Shown piece by piece: positions 28,301-40,900 of a stretch of 64,000 nt of DNA; the first letter of the stretch is position 1, and each line of letters begins with the position of its first letter. The notes beneath the pieces were generated by a model. It was not told where the DNA came from and made no database searches. It saw only the letters and a list, made by a program, of their open reading frames with translations. A program made the position numbers and the translations under genes. The stretch covers positions 682,001 to 746,000 of the forward strand of contig VWZX01001164.1 of NCBI GenBank assembly GCA_013399015.1, given 5' to 3'. This stretch comes from Galbula dea (Eukaryota > Chordata > Aves > Piciformes > Galbulidae).

Positions 28301-29704
28301 AAAGAGGCAAGAGGCATTGAATGAGAATTGCTTTTGGTTCATGGGTTCATGGATTTAGTGTCCTGCATGAATCTTTAGATTTGTCCTCCCAGAAGATCCC
28401 TCTCTGGGAAACAAGAAATTCAGTCTATGTCCTGGAAGACAGGAATACAAAAAGCACTACTGTTCTTTTTCCCTAGAGTAGATCTTGATCCCGTTTCCAA
28501 AAGGTTGCTCTGCACCTGCAGGCTGTTGCTGGCTGGAGGCCACAGGTGCTGGCTGTAGGGCAGTGGCAGAGCTGCCCTGCTGATGAGAAAGTTGTGGGAA
28601 GCTCCCTGCCAAGTGACAGTGGGTCCTTTTGAGTTTGTAAAGAGTCAGTTGCATTTTTCTTAAGCAGTGGCTGTCCTCTGAACACAATTTCACAGGCAGA
28701 GACAGGCAGTTGTGCTTCATCTACAAGTGTATAAACTCATCCTTCCACAGATCTCTGTGCTCGCAGCCTGAGGCCTGCATCCTAAGCAGAGGGAACTAGT
28801 GTTTCACAGAGAAACCTGAGGAACTTATGAGAGAACAGGTGAGCTACAGGTAGCAAATCAGCTTTCTCTGGAAAAAAGGTTTCAATTGCTTCCTGATATT
28901 TTTGTTGAACTAAACTGTACCAGCCATGCTATAAACATCAGGGAAAGAGACCAGGGGGAGGATTACGTAGCTCTCAAAATGGCGGAGGTTATGACCTTCA
29001 GCATTTGCAAGGGGCTTGCTGAGAGGGGAGCAGGAGCAGTGCTGGTATCCCAGTCTTTGAAGGTATTACACTGGGTTTAAAACACCTGAGGAACAGCTTT
29101 TAATTCGTTCTTCAACATTTAATTTGTTCTTCACAGCTGCAGAAGGCTCGAGAGCAAAGGAGAAATAGGCCCAAGGTCTTCAGGCAGCCGTGTTTGTGGG
29201 AGTGCAGTTGCATGTTTGTGCCTCAGCCTACTTGTGGGAATAGGGCTGGGGAGAAACTTGTGGGATATTTGCTGTCTGGCTCATGTATCAGGGAATATTT
29301 ATTTGTTCATTAATTTATTTTATGAAGATTGTGCAGGCCACACAGTGCAGTTCCTCACTCTTCAGTCTTTGTTCAGAGTTTACAAACCATGACTTGATGG
29401 GAAGTGCAACACTATAGTCTACCTCCTGCTCTTGCAGCTAGTGGTGTATGGCACATTACTAGGGGAGAGACTGGAAAAACAAGCCACAATACTGTGCCTT
29501 TGCAGAGATTGTTATTCCACTTTTTTCTTTTTTGTCCTTTTTAAAAAAAAATAGTTTTTCTTTTAATGTAAAAATTTTAAAGCCTATAAATAGGACTGAT
29601 ATTCCCATTACACTGGACTCAGAAAGTAGTTGTGCTAAGGGGACTGTCTCCACAAAATTAGGAGATGGTATGCTAGCATAGCTTTCTGTTACATTACATT
29701 TCTG

Positions 29705-30235
29705 TTAAACAAAAAGGAAGCAAGAAAACATACAAGAGGTCAAAGCAGTCACCCAAGTGGACTTCAGGGACAGTGTCTGAGTGTGCGGTGATGCAGTGAG
29801 GAAAGCCAAAGCCCTTGGGCAGCTGGGTCTGGTAAAAGGTGACAAGAAAGGCTCCTGCAGGTACATGGGCGGTACAAAGAAGGCCAGGGAAAGTGTGGGC
29901 CTACTGCTGATGGGAGTACTGAAGAATACAGAGCCAGACTCTTCTCAGAAGCACCCACTCAAAGGACAAGTGGCAATAGGTATAAACTGAAATGCAGAAA
30001 ATTCCACTTAAACCTGAGAAAAAAAGATTTTAATTGTGAGTATGGTCAAACACTGGAACAGCTTGCCCAGAAAGATTGTAGAGTCTCTGTTGTTGGAGAT
30101 TTTCAAAACTGGACTGAATGTGGCCCTGAGCAACCCTTTCTTGCTGACCCTACTTTGAGCCGGGGTTTGGACTGGGCAGTCTCCCGAGGTGCCTTCCAGC
30201 CTCAAATATTCTGTGATTCTGTGAAATTCTGTGAT
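29705..30235 (+). mobile_element. CR1 LINE, internally deleted copy
   Basis: The first part (about 29705-29920) resembles the ORF2 stretch just ahead of the reverse transcriptase; the reading frame at 29781 gives residues such as AVRKAKALGQLGLVKGDKK and RESVGLLL, as in CR1 proteins. The second part (about 29921-30235) is the CR1 3' region (CACTGGAACAGCTTGCCCAG, then the ATTCTGTGATTCTGTG tail). The whole catalytic reverse transcriptase region between them is absent. It is therefore an inactive copy with an internal deletion, or two fragments that happen to abut in order. Confidence 0.85.
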
Positions 30236-31159
30236 TTGCAATTTAAACTAACAGGTGTGCTAACAATTTGGACTAAATTAATCTCTCTGTAAATCAATTG
30301 AATATTCATTATCAAAACTCTGTCAACTTAATTTAGCCTAGACCTAAGTGTTCTTTAAAAGCTTTTATTGAGTCAGAGGCCAACAAATAGTCTTTTCTGA
30401 AAGTCAGACTGGCTGGAAGCAAAAGTGAAACTGGCTTTATTACTTTTTGTTGTTCAAACTGAGAGAAACAGCAAGAGTAAATGGAGGTCATAGATAGTGC
30501 TTAGTAAAATGAATTAAAAATGTGAATTTGTTTGCAATAACAATGCCAGTTGTAGTAAAACAGTGGAGAAATTAGAGTGTTTACAGATACCTTTATTACA
30601 TTGACAGAACCCTTTTGATCTTTTGTTTGAGCGTTCTGTAGCTCTTCCTCTTTTCATCAAATTTCTCTAACCCAACTCAAGTGCTTCCTGGTTGTAAATA
30701 CCTGTAAGATGCAAGTTGCTTTAATTTGTTTGTGACTGTAAGAAGTAGAGTAGTGTAAATCACACAAAGAAAGTGAGTAATGTACTCTGGAATGAGTGCA
30801 ACCTACTGCTGTCATTGGCTTCAGGAGGAGGGATGCCCATTTGTGCTTGTGTGTGCCGACAGAGGTGAAGTCTGAGTTAAAGCAGATGAGGTCTGCTTTA
30901 TTTTACACCCTCCTGTTCGCTGGTTTGCTGATAATTCTGCTTGATTCTAAAGTCCATTTCTGTTCTTGGGATGCTAACTTGCACATATTTCTTTTGCCAC
31001 TATACCCACAGATAGCTGCCATGTTCCTTGCCTTCTTGCATGCTGTCTGCAACTACAGCCTCTGACCGTAAGTGACATATCGTTGGCTGTGACTTCTGTG
31101 AACCAATCTACCTGTTTTGTCACCCCTTAATCTGGTTTACTTTAAGTAGTATGTTATGC
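30236..31159. other. Unique spacer between two CR1 copies
   Basis: AT-rich sequence between two CR1 fragments. An exon-like unit at about 31012-31067 (acceptor CTATACCCACAG, donor ACC|GTAAGT) is the only notable signal; one frame is open in it. It is not called as a gene. Confidence 0.55.
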
Positions 31160-31388
31160 AATGTGTCCCTAAGCCTCTCCTCATAAGGCCTGTTTTCCAG
31201 CCCCCTGACTAGCTTAGTTGCCCTTCTCTGCACCCTCTCTAGTAGCTCAATGTCCTTCCTAAACTGCGGTGCCCAAAACTGCACACAGTACTCGAGGTGT
31301 GGCCTCACCAGTGCCATGTACAGTGGCAAGATCACCTCCCTGCTCCTACTGGTCCCACTATTTCTGATGCAAGCCAGGATGCCATTGG
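31160..31388 (-). mobile_element. CR1 LINE fragment, inverted part
   Basis: On the minus strand this encodes the C-terminal end of a CR1 reverse transcriptase, with the family phrases LVRPHLEYCVQFWAPQ and ELLERVQRRATKLVRGLE. Homology fades at about 31160-31168. At its high-coordinate end it abuts a CR1 3' tail of the opposite orientation (31387-31423). This geometry fits one insertion whose 5' part was inverted by twin priming. Confidence 0.87.
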
Positions 31389-31423
31389 GTCCTTTCCAAC
31401 CGTAATGATTCTGTGATTCTGTG
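31387..31423 (+). mobile_element. CR1 3' tail, sense part of inverted copy
   Basis: GGGTCCTTTCCAACC followed by ATGATTCTGTGATTCTGTG is the standard 3' end of avian CR1 on the plus strand. Two or three bases (GG/GGG) are shared with the inverted fragment at the junction. Confidence 0.85.
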
Positions 31424-33929
31424 TATTAAATTAATATATATTGCATAGACTAGTGGTATTACATGGGACTTAGAATATTGTTCACCAGGCATTCCCCTAG
31501 CTGAATGTTGATAGCTGACAGCATTTCTTTCATTATTTCTGCACTGGAATAGAAGAGATCTGTGAGCCTCTTCATTTCTTAAGCAGTGTACAGGAGCTTG
31601 TGGCTATGTAATTCCTTCTGTTGTAGGCTTTCTCCATGCTTGTTGTGTATTACCTGTAGATATCCCCTCCTATGCCTGCTACACAGAATACACCCTCCTT
31701 CCCTTGGCAGTAATTCTGGAGCTTGGCAGGAACAATGACCTTTTCATGCTCCTCTTATTATGAGTGAACTTCAGTACATATACAGATTCTTTTAAAACTA
31801 ATTTAATATGCACAGTTTTATCTTATTTATTTTATCTTTCTTCTATCTTGAAATGACTTACTGTAAAAGATTTATGTAAATTTTTGAAGTTCCTTTTTAA
31901 TGCAAACTCTAATTCAGCCTCTAGCACAGTAAGATACTGTAACCAAAGAATACTAAGGCATCTTTTCTTAATTCTTAAATGTTTACCTTCCTCCTTCCCT
32001 TGTGGAATAGGTGAGAAAAGCAGTTGCCTCCACTGCTTAGTGCATCACGACTCAAAAACTATCTCAATCTATGTAATTTTGAGTCCCAGCCCAGCTGGTG
32101 GTTCCTAGATTTCAGGCTCTCAATATGAGTTCAGCACTTTTAAATTAATCACTCTGAGCAGTACTTCTGTCAGTCCTTTTTTTTTTTTAGCTTTTTCTTT
32201 TTTTTTCCTGGAATGTTTTCCTGATTTTTCATATGCAGACCCTGAAATAAGAACATTTTCATAAATGTACCAAATGCAGAGGAAAATACGAAAATTCTCT
32301 GGCCACCCCCCTCCTCGGTTTTTTTCTAGTTTCTTTAAAGTGCTTGTTCTCTTTCAATTGTCTTTTAGTGCAGCAAAGTTGTGGGGGATGTGCTGCCTTT
32401 GCATATAACTGGTCTTGTTCTTACTCATTTGTGAAGTGATTTCATCAAGATTAAAATGAACACTTAAGTGTTTTTGCAAAGTCCTATCTCTTCAGGAGCA
32501 CGTTTTACCTTGTATAATGAGCAGATGGTGGGGTAAAGATTCTCCTTTTCATCTGCTGGCTGTGGACAGTTCTTTTATAATACAAGTTCATGGATAATGT
32601 CCCAGCTCTCACCAGGAAGTTGGGGTTTTAATAATCAGCCTGCTTATGAAAACATATTATCAAGTCTGAAGACAGAAACTGAAAATATATAATGAATTGT
32701 AATATACTTTCAGTTTTGATCATCAGCACACAGCCTTGATCTTCTTTCTTAGTTTCTTACTGATGCTAGTTGGATTGATTAAGTAAGGTGTGGATTAAGT
32801 AGGCTACAAGGGAAATAATGTAGTTTTCTTTTTTAACTTTTTCCTCAAGGATGTTTGTGGAGTGCCTGCTTCCTTCCACAGAAGCTGACAGAGTCTGTAA
32901 GGTGCTGGTTCCTTTGTTGATCTGTGAATGGGAGACTTGCTTTTCTGATTAGTCTGGGTGAAGTTTGTTGCAATTTAATGCAGATAATTAAACACAAAAC
33001 AATCTTGCCTATGTTTATAATAATTAAAAAGAAATAATGTCAAAATAAATATGAGAAGTATCATCACCTACTTCTAATATTTCATTCATAGTAGTATTCA
33101 CATCTTAAGAAGAGAAAAAGTACAGACAACAGTTTTGCAGTCAGTTCAGGACATCTCCTTACTTGCACTGAGTTGGCTGAAAATTAGTACCATTTCAGTG
33201 AAAATTCTTGACTTTAAGTTGTTCATTGTGGAGGACATAGAACAGCTCTTTTTGAAAAAAGGTACACTTTGAAATAAATTGAGGTATTAAAAATATTATT
33301 GGAAAGAACTCACTCTTAAGACAACCGGCTTTTATAATTTTTATAATGTTTGCATTAAAGTATTCAAATAAGCCACTGACTGGACGATCTCATATTAGAT
33401 GTGCAGATTTTGTTTAGGTTTTTTGCAAAGCTGAACCTACTGTGGAGGAAAAGGGTCTGACAAAGAAACCCAACAGGAAACAAAAAAAGAAAACAATTTG
33501 AAGAATCATCAACCATCTTTATTCAGAGTGAATTCCTGAGCCAAAAGCTATTTCATGCCCCCTGTTTCTGGAAGAAGGAGCATGAAAAAGACAGACAGAC
33601 GTGTAGTCTGTCCTGCCTTTCCACATGCTTGTTGCCTTCCAGTATGGTCACAGAGCTGCTCAGACAGTAACCCTTAACCTGTGTTCCTCAAAACATGAAC
33701 TGGACTTTCTTAATTGATTTAAATAATACTGTTATTGTAAGTAGGGTTCATTTTCACTAAAGCAGATGAGGGCATAAATAAGCAGTATTAGCTAACAGAT
33801 TTGAGATAGCAGCCAGGACTGAGGCAATGGCAAGTTGCAGAGGATAGGAGCCTTTTCAGCTAGTAGAGCTGTGAGTGGAGGAGAACACAATGTACTTGGT
33901 CCACTGTGAAAGGCAGATGATTGAGAAAG
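31424..33929. other. Non-coding stretch, no gene supported
   Basis: AT-rich unique sequence between CR1 copies, with short poly-T runs near 32180-32210. No open frame, exon pair or repeat family is recognised. Confidence 0.6.
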
Positions 33930-34910
33930 GGCTTAAGATGAGCCATATTAGACCCAAAAGCTCATCTAGCCCCATATCCTTGTCCCTGGTGTGCTCAATA
34001 GTTGAAGAAAGTAGATGTTCCCCTCTGGAATATACATCCAAACACAAAGAGGCTGTCTTGGTCTCGCTGAGCCAGAAGAGGAGTTTTTCCACTTGGTAGA
34101 CCTTCAAAAGGTTTTTTTCCAAGAATCCAGTCAATTACTGAACTTGTGCAAATTTCTGCATCCACAGTGACATCCTTCTTCAAGGTGTTCTTCACAGCTT
34201 GACTGTACATTGCACTGTTTAGAGTGTGGTATCTGCTTGTGTTGTTTGATGCTTCTGAGCTCTCATATTGGAAGCAGCAGTGAATGGATACCCATTTTCC
34301 CTGGCCACACCACTTGTAATTTAATAGGTGTCTGTCATATTCTCCCTGTGGCATGTCTTCTGTATTGGAGGATCCCAGTACATTTAGACGTTCCTGTCCA
34401 ACAATCATTCTGCAGCTTTTATTACCCTTGCCAATCTTCTCCAAGCTTTTTTTATTTGCATTGTACCCATTTTAGAAGTGGGATCAGAACCAGATACAAG
34501 GACTCTGCGGATTTATGCACTGATACAATCAGCGATTTCTAACATTTAATTTGATGTTTTCTTCTGACACCTTTGTTCTTTGAGCTGAGGCTTTCCTTAT
34601 CTGTTTTACTATCTGTATTACTTGTCCAACTATTACATTACCTATACTATGCTATCCAGATCTTCCTCTTGACATAATAATGAGCTTGGAGCTCATCATT
34701 CTATGTGTAAAGTCTGAATTGTTGATTCCAATGCACGTCACTTCGTAGTATCATAGAATCATTACAGTTGGAAAGGACCTTCAACATCATCGAGTCATGT
34801 TTACTTACATAAAATTTCATTGATCCTTTTGTCACACAGCAGTTTGTCTCATAAAATGCTTTTGCATTTCTTCACAGTCAGCCCTTGTCTTTGCTACCTT
34901 AGTCATCTTT
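33930..34910 (-). mobile_element. Ancient amniote-type CR1 LINE, decayed
   Basis: Nearly 1 kb on the minus strand follows the order of the CR1 copies known from turtles and crocodilians. From low to high coordinate on the plus strand come the antisense of the 3' end (CTCATCTAGCCC near 33961), of the ORF2 C-terminus (GCATCCACAGTGACATCC near 34160), of the reverse transcriptase end (near 34380-34540), and of an upstream segment (CCAATGCACGTCACTTCG near 34730; CTTCACAGTCAGCCCTTG near 34873). The longest open frame of the window (149 codons, 33995-34444) is a remnant of this ORF2 and still shows MEKIGKGNKSCRM where family members have LEK-x-Q-K-R-ATKM-like residues. Divergence is heavy, so the copy is old. 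A younger CR1 tail interrupts it at 34748-34796. Confidence 0.72.
34748..34796 (-). mobile_element. Short CR1 3' tail nested in the ancient CR1
   Basis: ATCATAGAATCATTACAGTT, then GGAAAGGACCTTC and ATCATCGAGTC, is the reverse complement of a bird-type CR1 3' end. Sequence on both sides continues the older CR1 (GTCACTTCG before, TAAAATTTCATTG after), so this is a later, severely 5'-truncated insertion. Confidence 0.8.
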
Positions 34911-37900
34911 CCAGCCCCTACATGAACCATCTGAATCTCCAGCCTTACTTCTGGAGCCCATTTAAAGGCAGACTTCCTAAAAGCTCCTGCTGGATGATGC
35001 TGACTAATGCTGAAAGTGTAAGTTCTAGGCAGCGGGGTGAAAAGAAGGGGTTGGTGGCAGGTTCCTGAAGGTAGAAAGCTGATGTGCTTATGCACTGTGA
35101 AGCTTTAATAATTGATAGCAGTAGTTAAAACAGAGCTCTCTTCTTCAGTGCAGGGTGCTGGAGAATATTTTTCCCCATTTGGGCCCCTCGCCTTATATAC
35201 AGTATTATTACTGTAACTGTATTGTACCATATAAATGAATGATTTATGTAGTGATTTATCCACTGTACCATGACTATGTGACCAATCTCTATTATTAGAT
35301 CATATTCAAACCTTTACAATGGAAATATATACAGCTTTGTATTCAAGAGCATTACCTGTTCCTTACTCAATAAGACCTGATAGGGTGTACATTATTGGCC
35401 TCTAGAGCATGGCTCCGTGTGTTCGTTAAGCACAAGTCTGGAGGCTGCAATCTGAGGCTGCATCCACAGAAGAAGGAGGTTTCAGGCTGGCCACAGAGTC
35501 ACAAAATTGTTTTCCTGGAGTGAGAAGGGACATTTGTAAATTTTATGTGAAACCAAAAAGCGGTTTGTTGTGCTTTTACTCAAACTGTTCCTAGATAAAG
35601 AGGAATAGTAGAGGGTGGGAAGAGGCATTCAAGTAACAGTCATTTCTTATTGAGACTTCAACTAATCATTCAGATACTTTTGACTGGTGATGCTGTGGTG
35701 GCTTCTTCGGCCATTGTGGCAGGTGGTGCTAGGAAATTCTTTACTCCTTCACATTGGGGTTTATGCTGGGGGGAAGAAGTAGTTCATGAGTGTTTACTAC
35801 TCCTAGTAAATTCTTTTTAATAGAAAGTGAAAGACCCAAACAGCCCAGCTGCCAATGAAATGAGATAAAAGTAGTATTTTGTCTGACATTGTTCTAAATG
35901 TGTTTTTCCAGACTTCTTATTTCATCAGTGATTTAGGTCTGACTATGGTTTATTTCCCATGCAGCTTTTCCAAGGGCTGGACTTTATTTCCTCATTCAGT
36001 CACTTTTTCTTAAAAGTATCAGAAGCACAAATGTATCTGAGACATTCTTTGTAACAAATTGGGAAAGATCCAAGATGTCCAGCTGCCAGGAGAAGTCTGC
36101 TGTAAGGGCAGTTAGCCACAATGCCACATATATATCCACAGGGAAAAATAAGTGGGAAAGATTTGGAGCAGAGTGAGTAGCCAGAGAAAGACCAAATGGT
36201 GGTCTGCACAGTGTAACAGAGCATCTTTCACATGAATTACAACTTAAGTCACATTTCCATTTGTCTTCATTATTCAAAATTGTATTAATGTTACGAAATA
36301 AAATAATAAAATAATGCCCTCTATATCATAGAGTCCTTGATCCTATTGCCAGAATTGAGGAGGAAAAATCCTGGCAGAGGGAGAGCCTCCATACTGTCCT
36401 GTGTTAGTAGATGTTCAAAATTCCCTGTTTAAACAGTTGCTTGCTTTTGGTTTCAGTATATATAGATACAGATATGGACACCCAAGTGCTCCTACACAGA
36501 ATCTATACAGATGCATGTCCTGAAATTATCACAGGTCCCTGAGCTAGACGAATCCTGCCTTAAAGCAGAAGAATTCTTAAATGTCTTTTTTGGTCCCCAT
36601 CCTCCCTCTCCCCCACCCTGCCTTTTTTTTTTCCTGTGGAATAGTGAAATCAGTAATCACTGCTTGTGATAACTTCACACTTCACAGCATATGATGCAAC
36701 ACTGCAAACTTAGCTTGCAAATCAATTGACTTAAGGCAGTAGAAAGCATCCTAAGGTTTGTTCCTCTAAACTTTATTACTGACATATGGATATGGAAGGG
36801 CATAATTTTAGTAGCTAGATCTAATCAGCACTTTGTATATAAAGTGCATCAAAAAGGCCCATCAATAGCAGTGCATCTTAGCAGGTCTGTGTTCCAGATC
36901 ATTGTGTAGTATAAGTTAACTGTTCGTTTCAGTTTTCCTGGAGCCCAGCTGGTCTTGCTTAATTTCACACTATTTTATATTCTGTTTATTACCGAGGCCA
37001 ACAAATATTTTATTTTAGCTGTTTGTATATGTTAAACAAACATGGGATCCTGGTGGAATGTCTCTGGCAGAAACATGCTAATTCTTTATACCCTCAGAGT
37101 CCCTTCCACACTCCAAGGAGTAGGCTCAGCCAGTTAAATTAGGCACCCAAACAGGAAAACCACAGACACACGATTGCAGTTTCAGCCAAAGCTAAATGGT
37201 GCAGCATGAAAGTCATGTTATTTGGCTTTTTCAGCGTGAGGCCTGCATGAACAGGGACAGCTGGCAATATCTCTGTCAAAGCCTGCCTGTGGGAAGCAGG
37301 AGAAAGGGAGTTCCTCCTTCATGGAGCTGGAAGAATTGTTTTAGCTCTCCTCCATGAGAAGATCATCTTAGATACCCAGCAACAAACCAGCACATTTCCG
37401 ATTCCAGGGAGTGTCTTAGGTGACCAGAGACTAGAAAAGTCTAATGATTTTAGGTTTCACTCTTCTGCAGATTTCTGCCCTGATTGAGGTCATGAGGCCT
37501 TGAGCACTACTCACAACGTTTGTGTTCCTCACAGAGTTGCTGCTGAGGATGAACTGTTAGGAGAGGTGGTGAGTGTCCTCTCTGCTGGCTGCCTGATGGC
37601 TTGGTGGTTTGGAAACATGCACAGAAGATACTAATTCAAGCACTTGTAGGAATATTTCAAACACAGTCTTCCACTTTCTTTCCAGTGCTCAAACCACTGT
37701 GATGTTAGATTTAAATGAAAGGGCACTATCAGAAAACTCCATTTAAAAAAAAAAAAGGAGTAGGCTTGTTGCTTTCATTGAAAGACTGTGGTGCAGACAG
37801 CACTGTGGTGTAACTTCAGAACAGCTAGGGACATGTTTTTCTCTTTCTGTTCAGATGCCTGAGCATCTTGCAGTCTCCCAAGAGGCAGAAATTTAGATCC

Positions 37901-40900
37901 AGCCAGTGTTCATGCCTCTCCGTGGCTAGTTCTGGTGATTCCTTCTGAGAGCTGTGCCCAGCTGTGCCAGCACTACCTAAAGTTCTCATTCTTTGGTTAG
38001 GAAACTTAGGTGTTAACACAAATTTTGTTGTGCACTGCTTCAATGGCTGGATGTCCAAAAGTTGGGTGTACCAGGGTGCGACTTCTACATCGTTTACCTA
38101 GCCCTTAGCTACTAGGATGGTATGTATCTTAGAAACCTTCAAGGGAGGTAGAAATCTGAATATAGGCTGCTAGACCAGTCTTTTAGAGAGTGATGGTGAA
38201 TGATCTTTGTGACTGTGGTCTGTGACGATAAAGTACAACTATGTTACTTTATTGTTAATAAAGACTGAGCTGTATGCTGTGTTCTTTTGAGCCATTGCCA
38301 GGCCGTAGCTGGAGCGTCCTTGGGACTTGTGAACTAGTGCTCAGTAAAGCTGGTTTCACACTGTGTTCTTTGTGAAGTATATTAGACTGTGAGCTGCGCT
38401 GACTTCTATTTTGCTTTTAAGGAAAGCTGGAGTGGCATTTTTTAACTCTGAAACTGTAAGTAGTTTGGTCCTTGGCTACCTAAAGACACAGCTTCACTGC
38501 ATGGGGAGCTGCAGTGATTTAGACAAGCTGCAGTAACCAAGCTAGCAGTGCCATCATTTAACTGGTAAAGAGCTTGTTACTGTCCTCTTTTAAAATTCTT
38601 CACATCTGAAAATCGTTTTCCAGCCCTTTGGTCCAGAAGAGGCCAGGCTTCTTGATTTAGCCTATGTGTCTAATAATAGCTATTTTATTTTTGAAAGGAC
38701 TGAGCCAAGTTGCATGCAAGCATTTTTTTGCATGGCAGATCTTCTTTGTGATGGTTTGATGGTATTGTAGATATTGATTACAGTTTAGTATCATTCCCTC
38801 AATAAAAAATGCTCAGGCGTGCTAGTTGTAGAGTAGAATAAGAGTGATCAAAGGTGTAGGACTCCTTGTTTCTATATGAACTAAAATTTTGTTAGTCTTT
38901 TCTCATGCTGGTTCGTGGAAAAGGCCAAGGGATTGTTTTTTGCCTAATGAGGTCAGGATACAGCTGGGAGGAAGCTTGAAACTCTATTGCAGGGTCTGCA
39001 AACAATCTAGTTCCATCAAATAGATGCCCACTGTTTGCCAAGTCAGTGAAATGGGGAGATAATGAGGGAGATAATGAGGATAATGAAATAAAGAAAAAGA
39101 GAGCACTGTTTTTCTTTAATACTGTGACCTTTTTTGAGATGTGTCATTTACACTGGTGTCCCTAAGAGTGCTGGCCCATGTTGATTTTACAATACTTAGT
39201 TGTCTGATGTCTTCTTACCAATGCTGAGGAAGCACCCTGTGGCTGGCCTCACTCTAGGCTCAATAAGCTATTACAGTAATGCTGTAGTTAATGGTTTCTG
39301 GAAAGCTGATATCTATCTGCATTTGAATGAACACATTTTAGGCTAAATATTGAGAAATCACAGGTATGTAATGCAAATCCTGGGTGTGCCAGCCAAGCCT
39401 GTAGAAAAAAAGCTCGTTAGGATTAATCTCTAGCAGGATGACTAATGCAAAGGGAATGAAGTACTTTCTTCCTTGAGACAGCAGAGTTTTGACATAGCTT
39501 TCAAAGGGGCTTCTCTGGAATGCAGTCGTTTGCTTTGTGCAATAGGTGTGCTAGCTTATTTAATTTAGAACCTCTTATTTAGACCAGAGAATACCATACT
39601 AAATTAATAGATATAGAGCAGCACAATGCACGAATACATTTAAAACAAAATCTCTTACTTAGTTTAGAAGAAATCAGGTACATAATTATCCAGTGTACAT
39701 TAAGAGCATTAAAGGCAGCAGCATATGAAAGCTGTCTTACCTCCTGCACTGTGCATTGAGATTTGCCAGATTTTTATGTTTGAGGAACCCTATTTATGAG
39801 TGATGCATTCATTGCATCCCGTCTCTGTCTGGTTTTCTCAGCAACTTCCACATGTACTATCAGGAAAATTTGTTGTGGTGTTTTAGGAAGGATTAGCTAA
39901 AGAAGACTCATTTTCTTAAGAGTTCTCCAAAGTCTTTCTTAGGTAGAATCCTACTTACTGGTAACATTTATGTAAGACAACAGGATTTTTTCCTCACAAG
40001 TGCTGTAGTCAGCTAATAGCAGTCAAATTCTTTGGAGTGGTATGTAATTGTTAGTCTCATAAAAAGAAAAATAACTTGCTGGTTTTATCAATAAAGCTAT
40101 GCTGAGCCAAATACCAACACACACACACACAAATCAGTATAATTTACAGTGTTTAACCATATTGCACTGTGTTCCCAAGTAACATACTTGGGTATTTGTA
40201 GTTTCAGATTGAGAACTTCATGTTTTGCCTGTGCATTTTTTGGAAATTTCCTCTGTGTGGCATGTTTCGTTCCGGATAACTTATCAGGCAGGGGGAGGAT
40301 ATTTGTAGATCCTTTCTAAAACTCTTAAGCATTTTTCAAAGAAAGTTAACGGAAAGGGTAGATTTTCTTGATAATCCTTTCAAAATTAAAATAAAACACA
40401 AAACCACTATGTTTAAGTGACATTGAGGAGTCTTACTTAAACCAACTAAAGCTGGAAAATTCAAAATGAATAACTAACACTCTCTTGTAAACTGCCCTCA
40501 TGTATTACAGCTTACAGTGCAGAAAACAGAGGTTCAGAGAGCAGTTCAGATAATCTTGAGAGTTTGGATATTGCCTGAACCCTCAGTGGTTGTGATAGAT
40601 GTCTTTCAAGATCATTCTTTCTCATGAGAGATATATCGTTTCATTTTCATGATCATGCTGAACATGGCTTTTCTTTGGCCAGTTTATGCTTCTTTCCCTA
40701 GTTAATATGCAAATAGTTTCCAACAAATACAGATCTAAAATTTGAATCTGAAGCCTGAAAGATCCTGATCTCAGACTTGCTTGCTCTCCCATCTCTAGTT
40801 AAAAGAAACCCTTTTCAAGAGACCTCTCTTCAAGTATCAGAAGGATCTAGATTTCCCTGTTTTTATCTGGGATCCAGGCTGACCTTTTTTTCACTGAAAC

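Larger units (their letters stand above)
16547..29704. other. Non-coding stretch, no gene supported
   Basis: Thirteen kilobases of AT-rich sequence with only short, unrelated open frames. It contains a short AAGT tandem, a perfect palindrome at 21031, a MIR-like exon-like piece at 21805 and a homeodomain-motif-rich block at 25185, all listed separately. No promoter-like CpG island is present. Confidence 0.65.

Noticed and set aside
28757..28840. Strong GTGAGC donor with upstream acceptor-like CAG sites
   Set aside because: All frames contain stops; at best a non-coding exon, without further evidence.
31012..31067. 56-bp exon-like unit with branch site and GTAAGT
   Set aside because: The length breaks frame and it lies between two LINE fragments with no neighbouring exon on that strand.
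33995..34444. 149-codon open frame on the minus strand, the longest of the window
   Set aside because: It is a remnant of CR1 ORF2 within a decayed LINE, not a host gene.
37535..37568. 34-bp exon-like unit with one open frame (VAAEDELLGEV)
   Set aside because: Isolated, breaks frame, and the donor could be read in two registers; no support beyond the sites.
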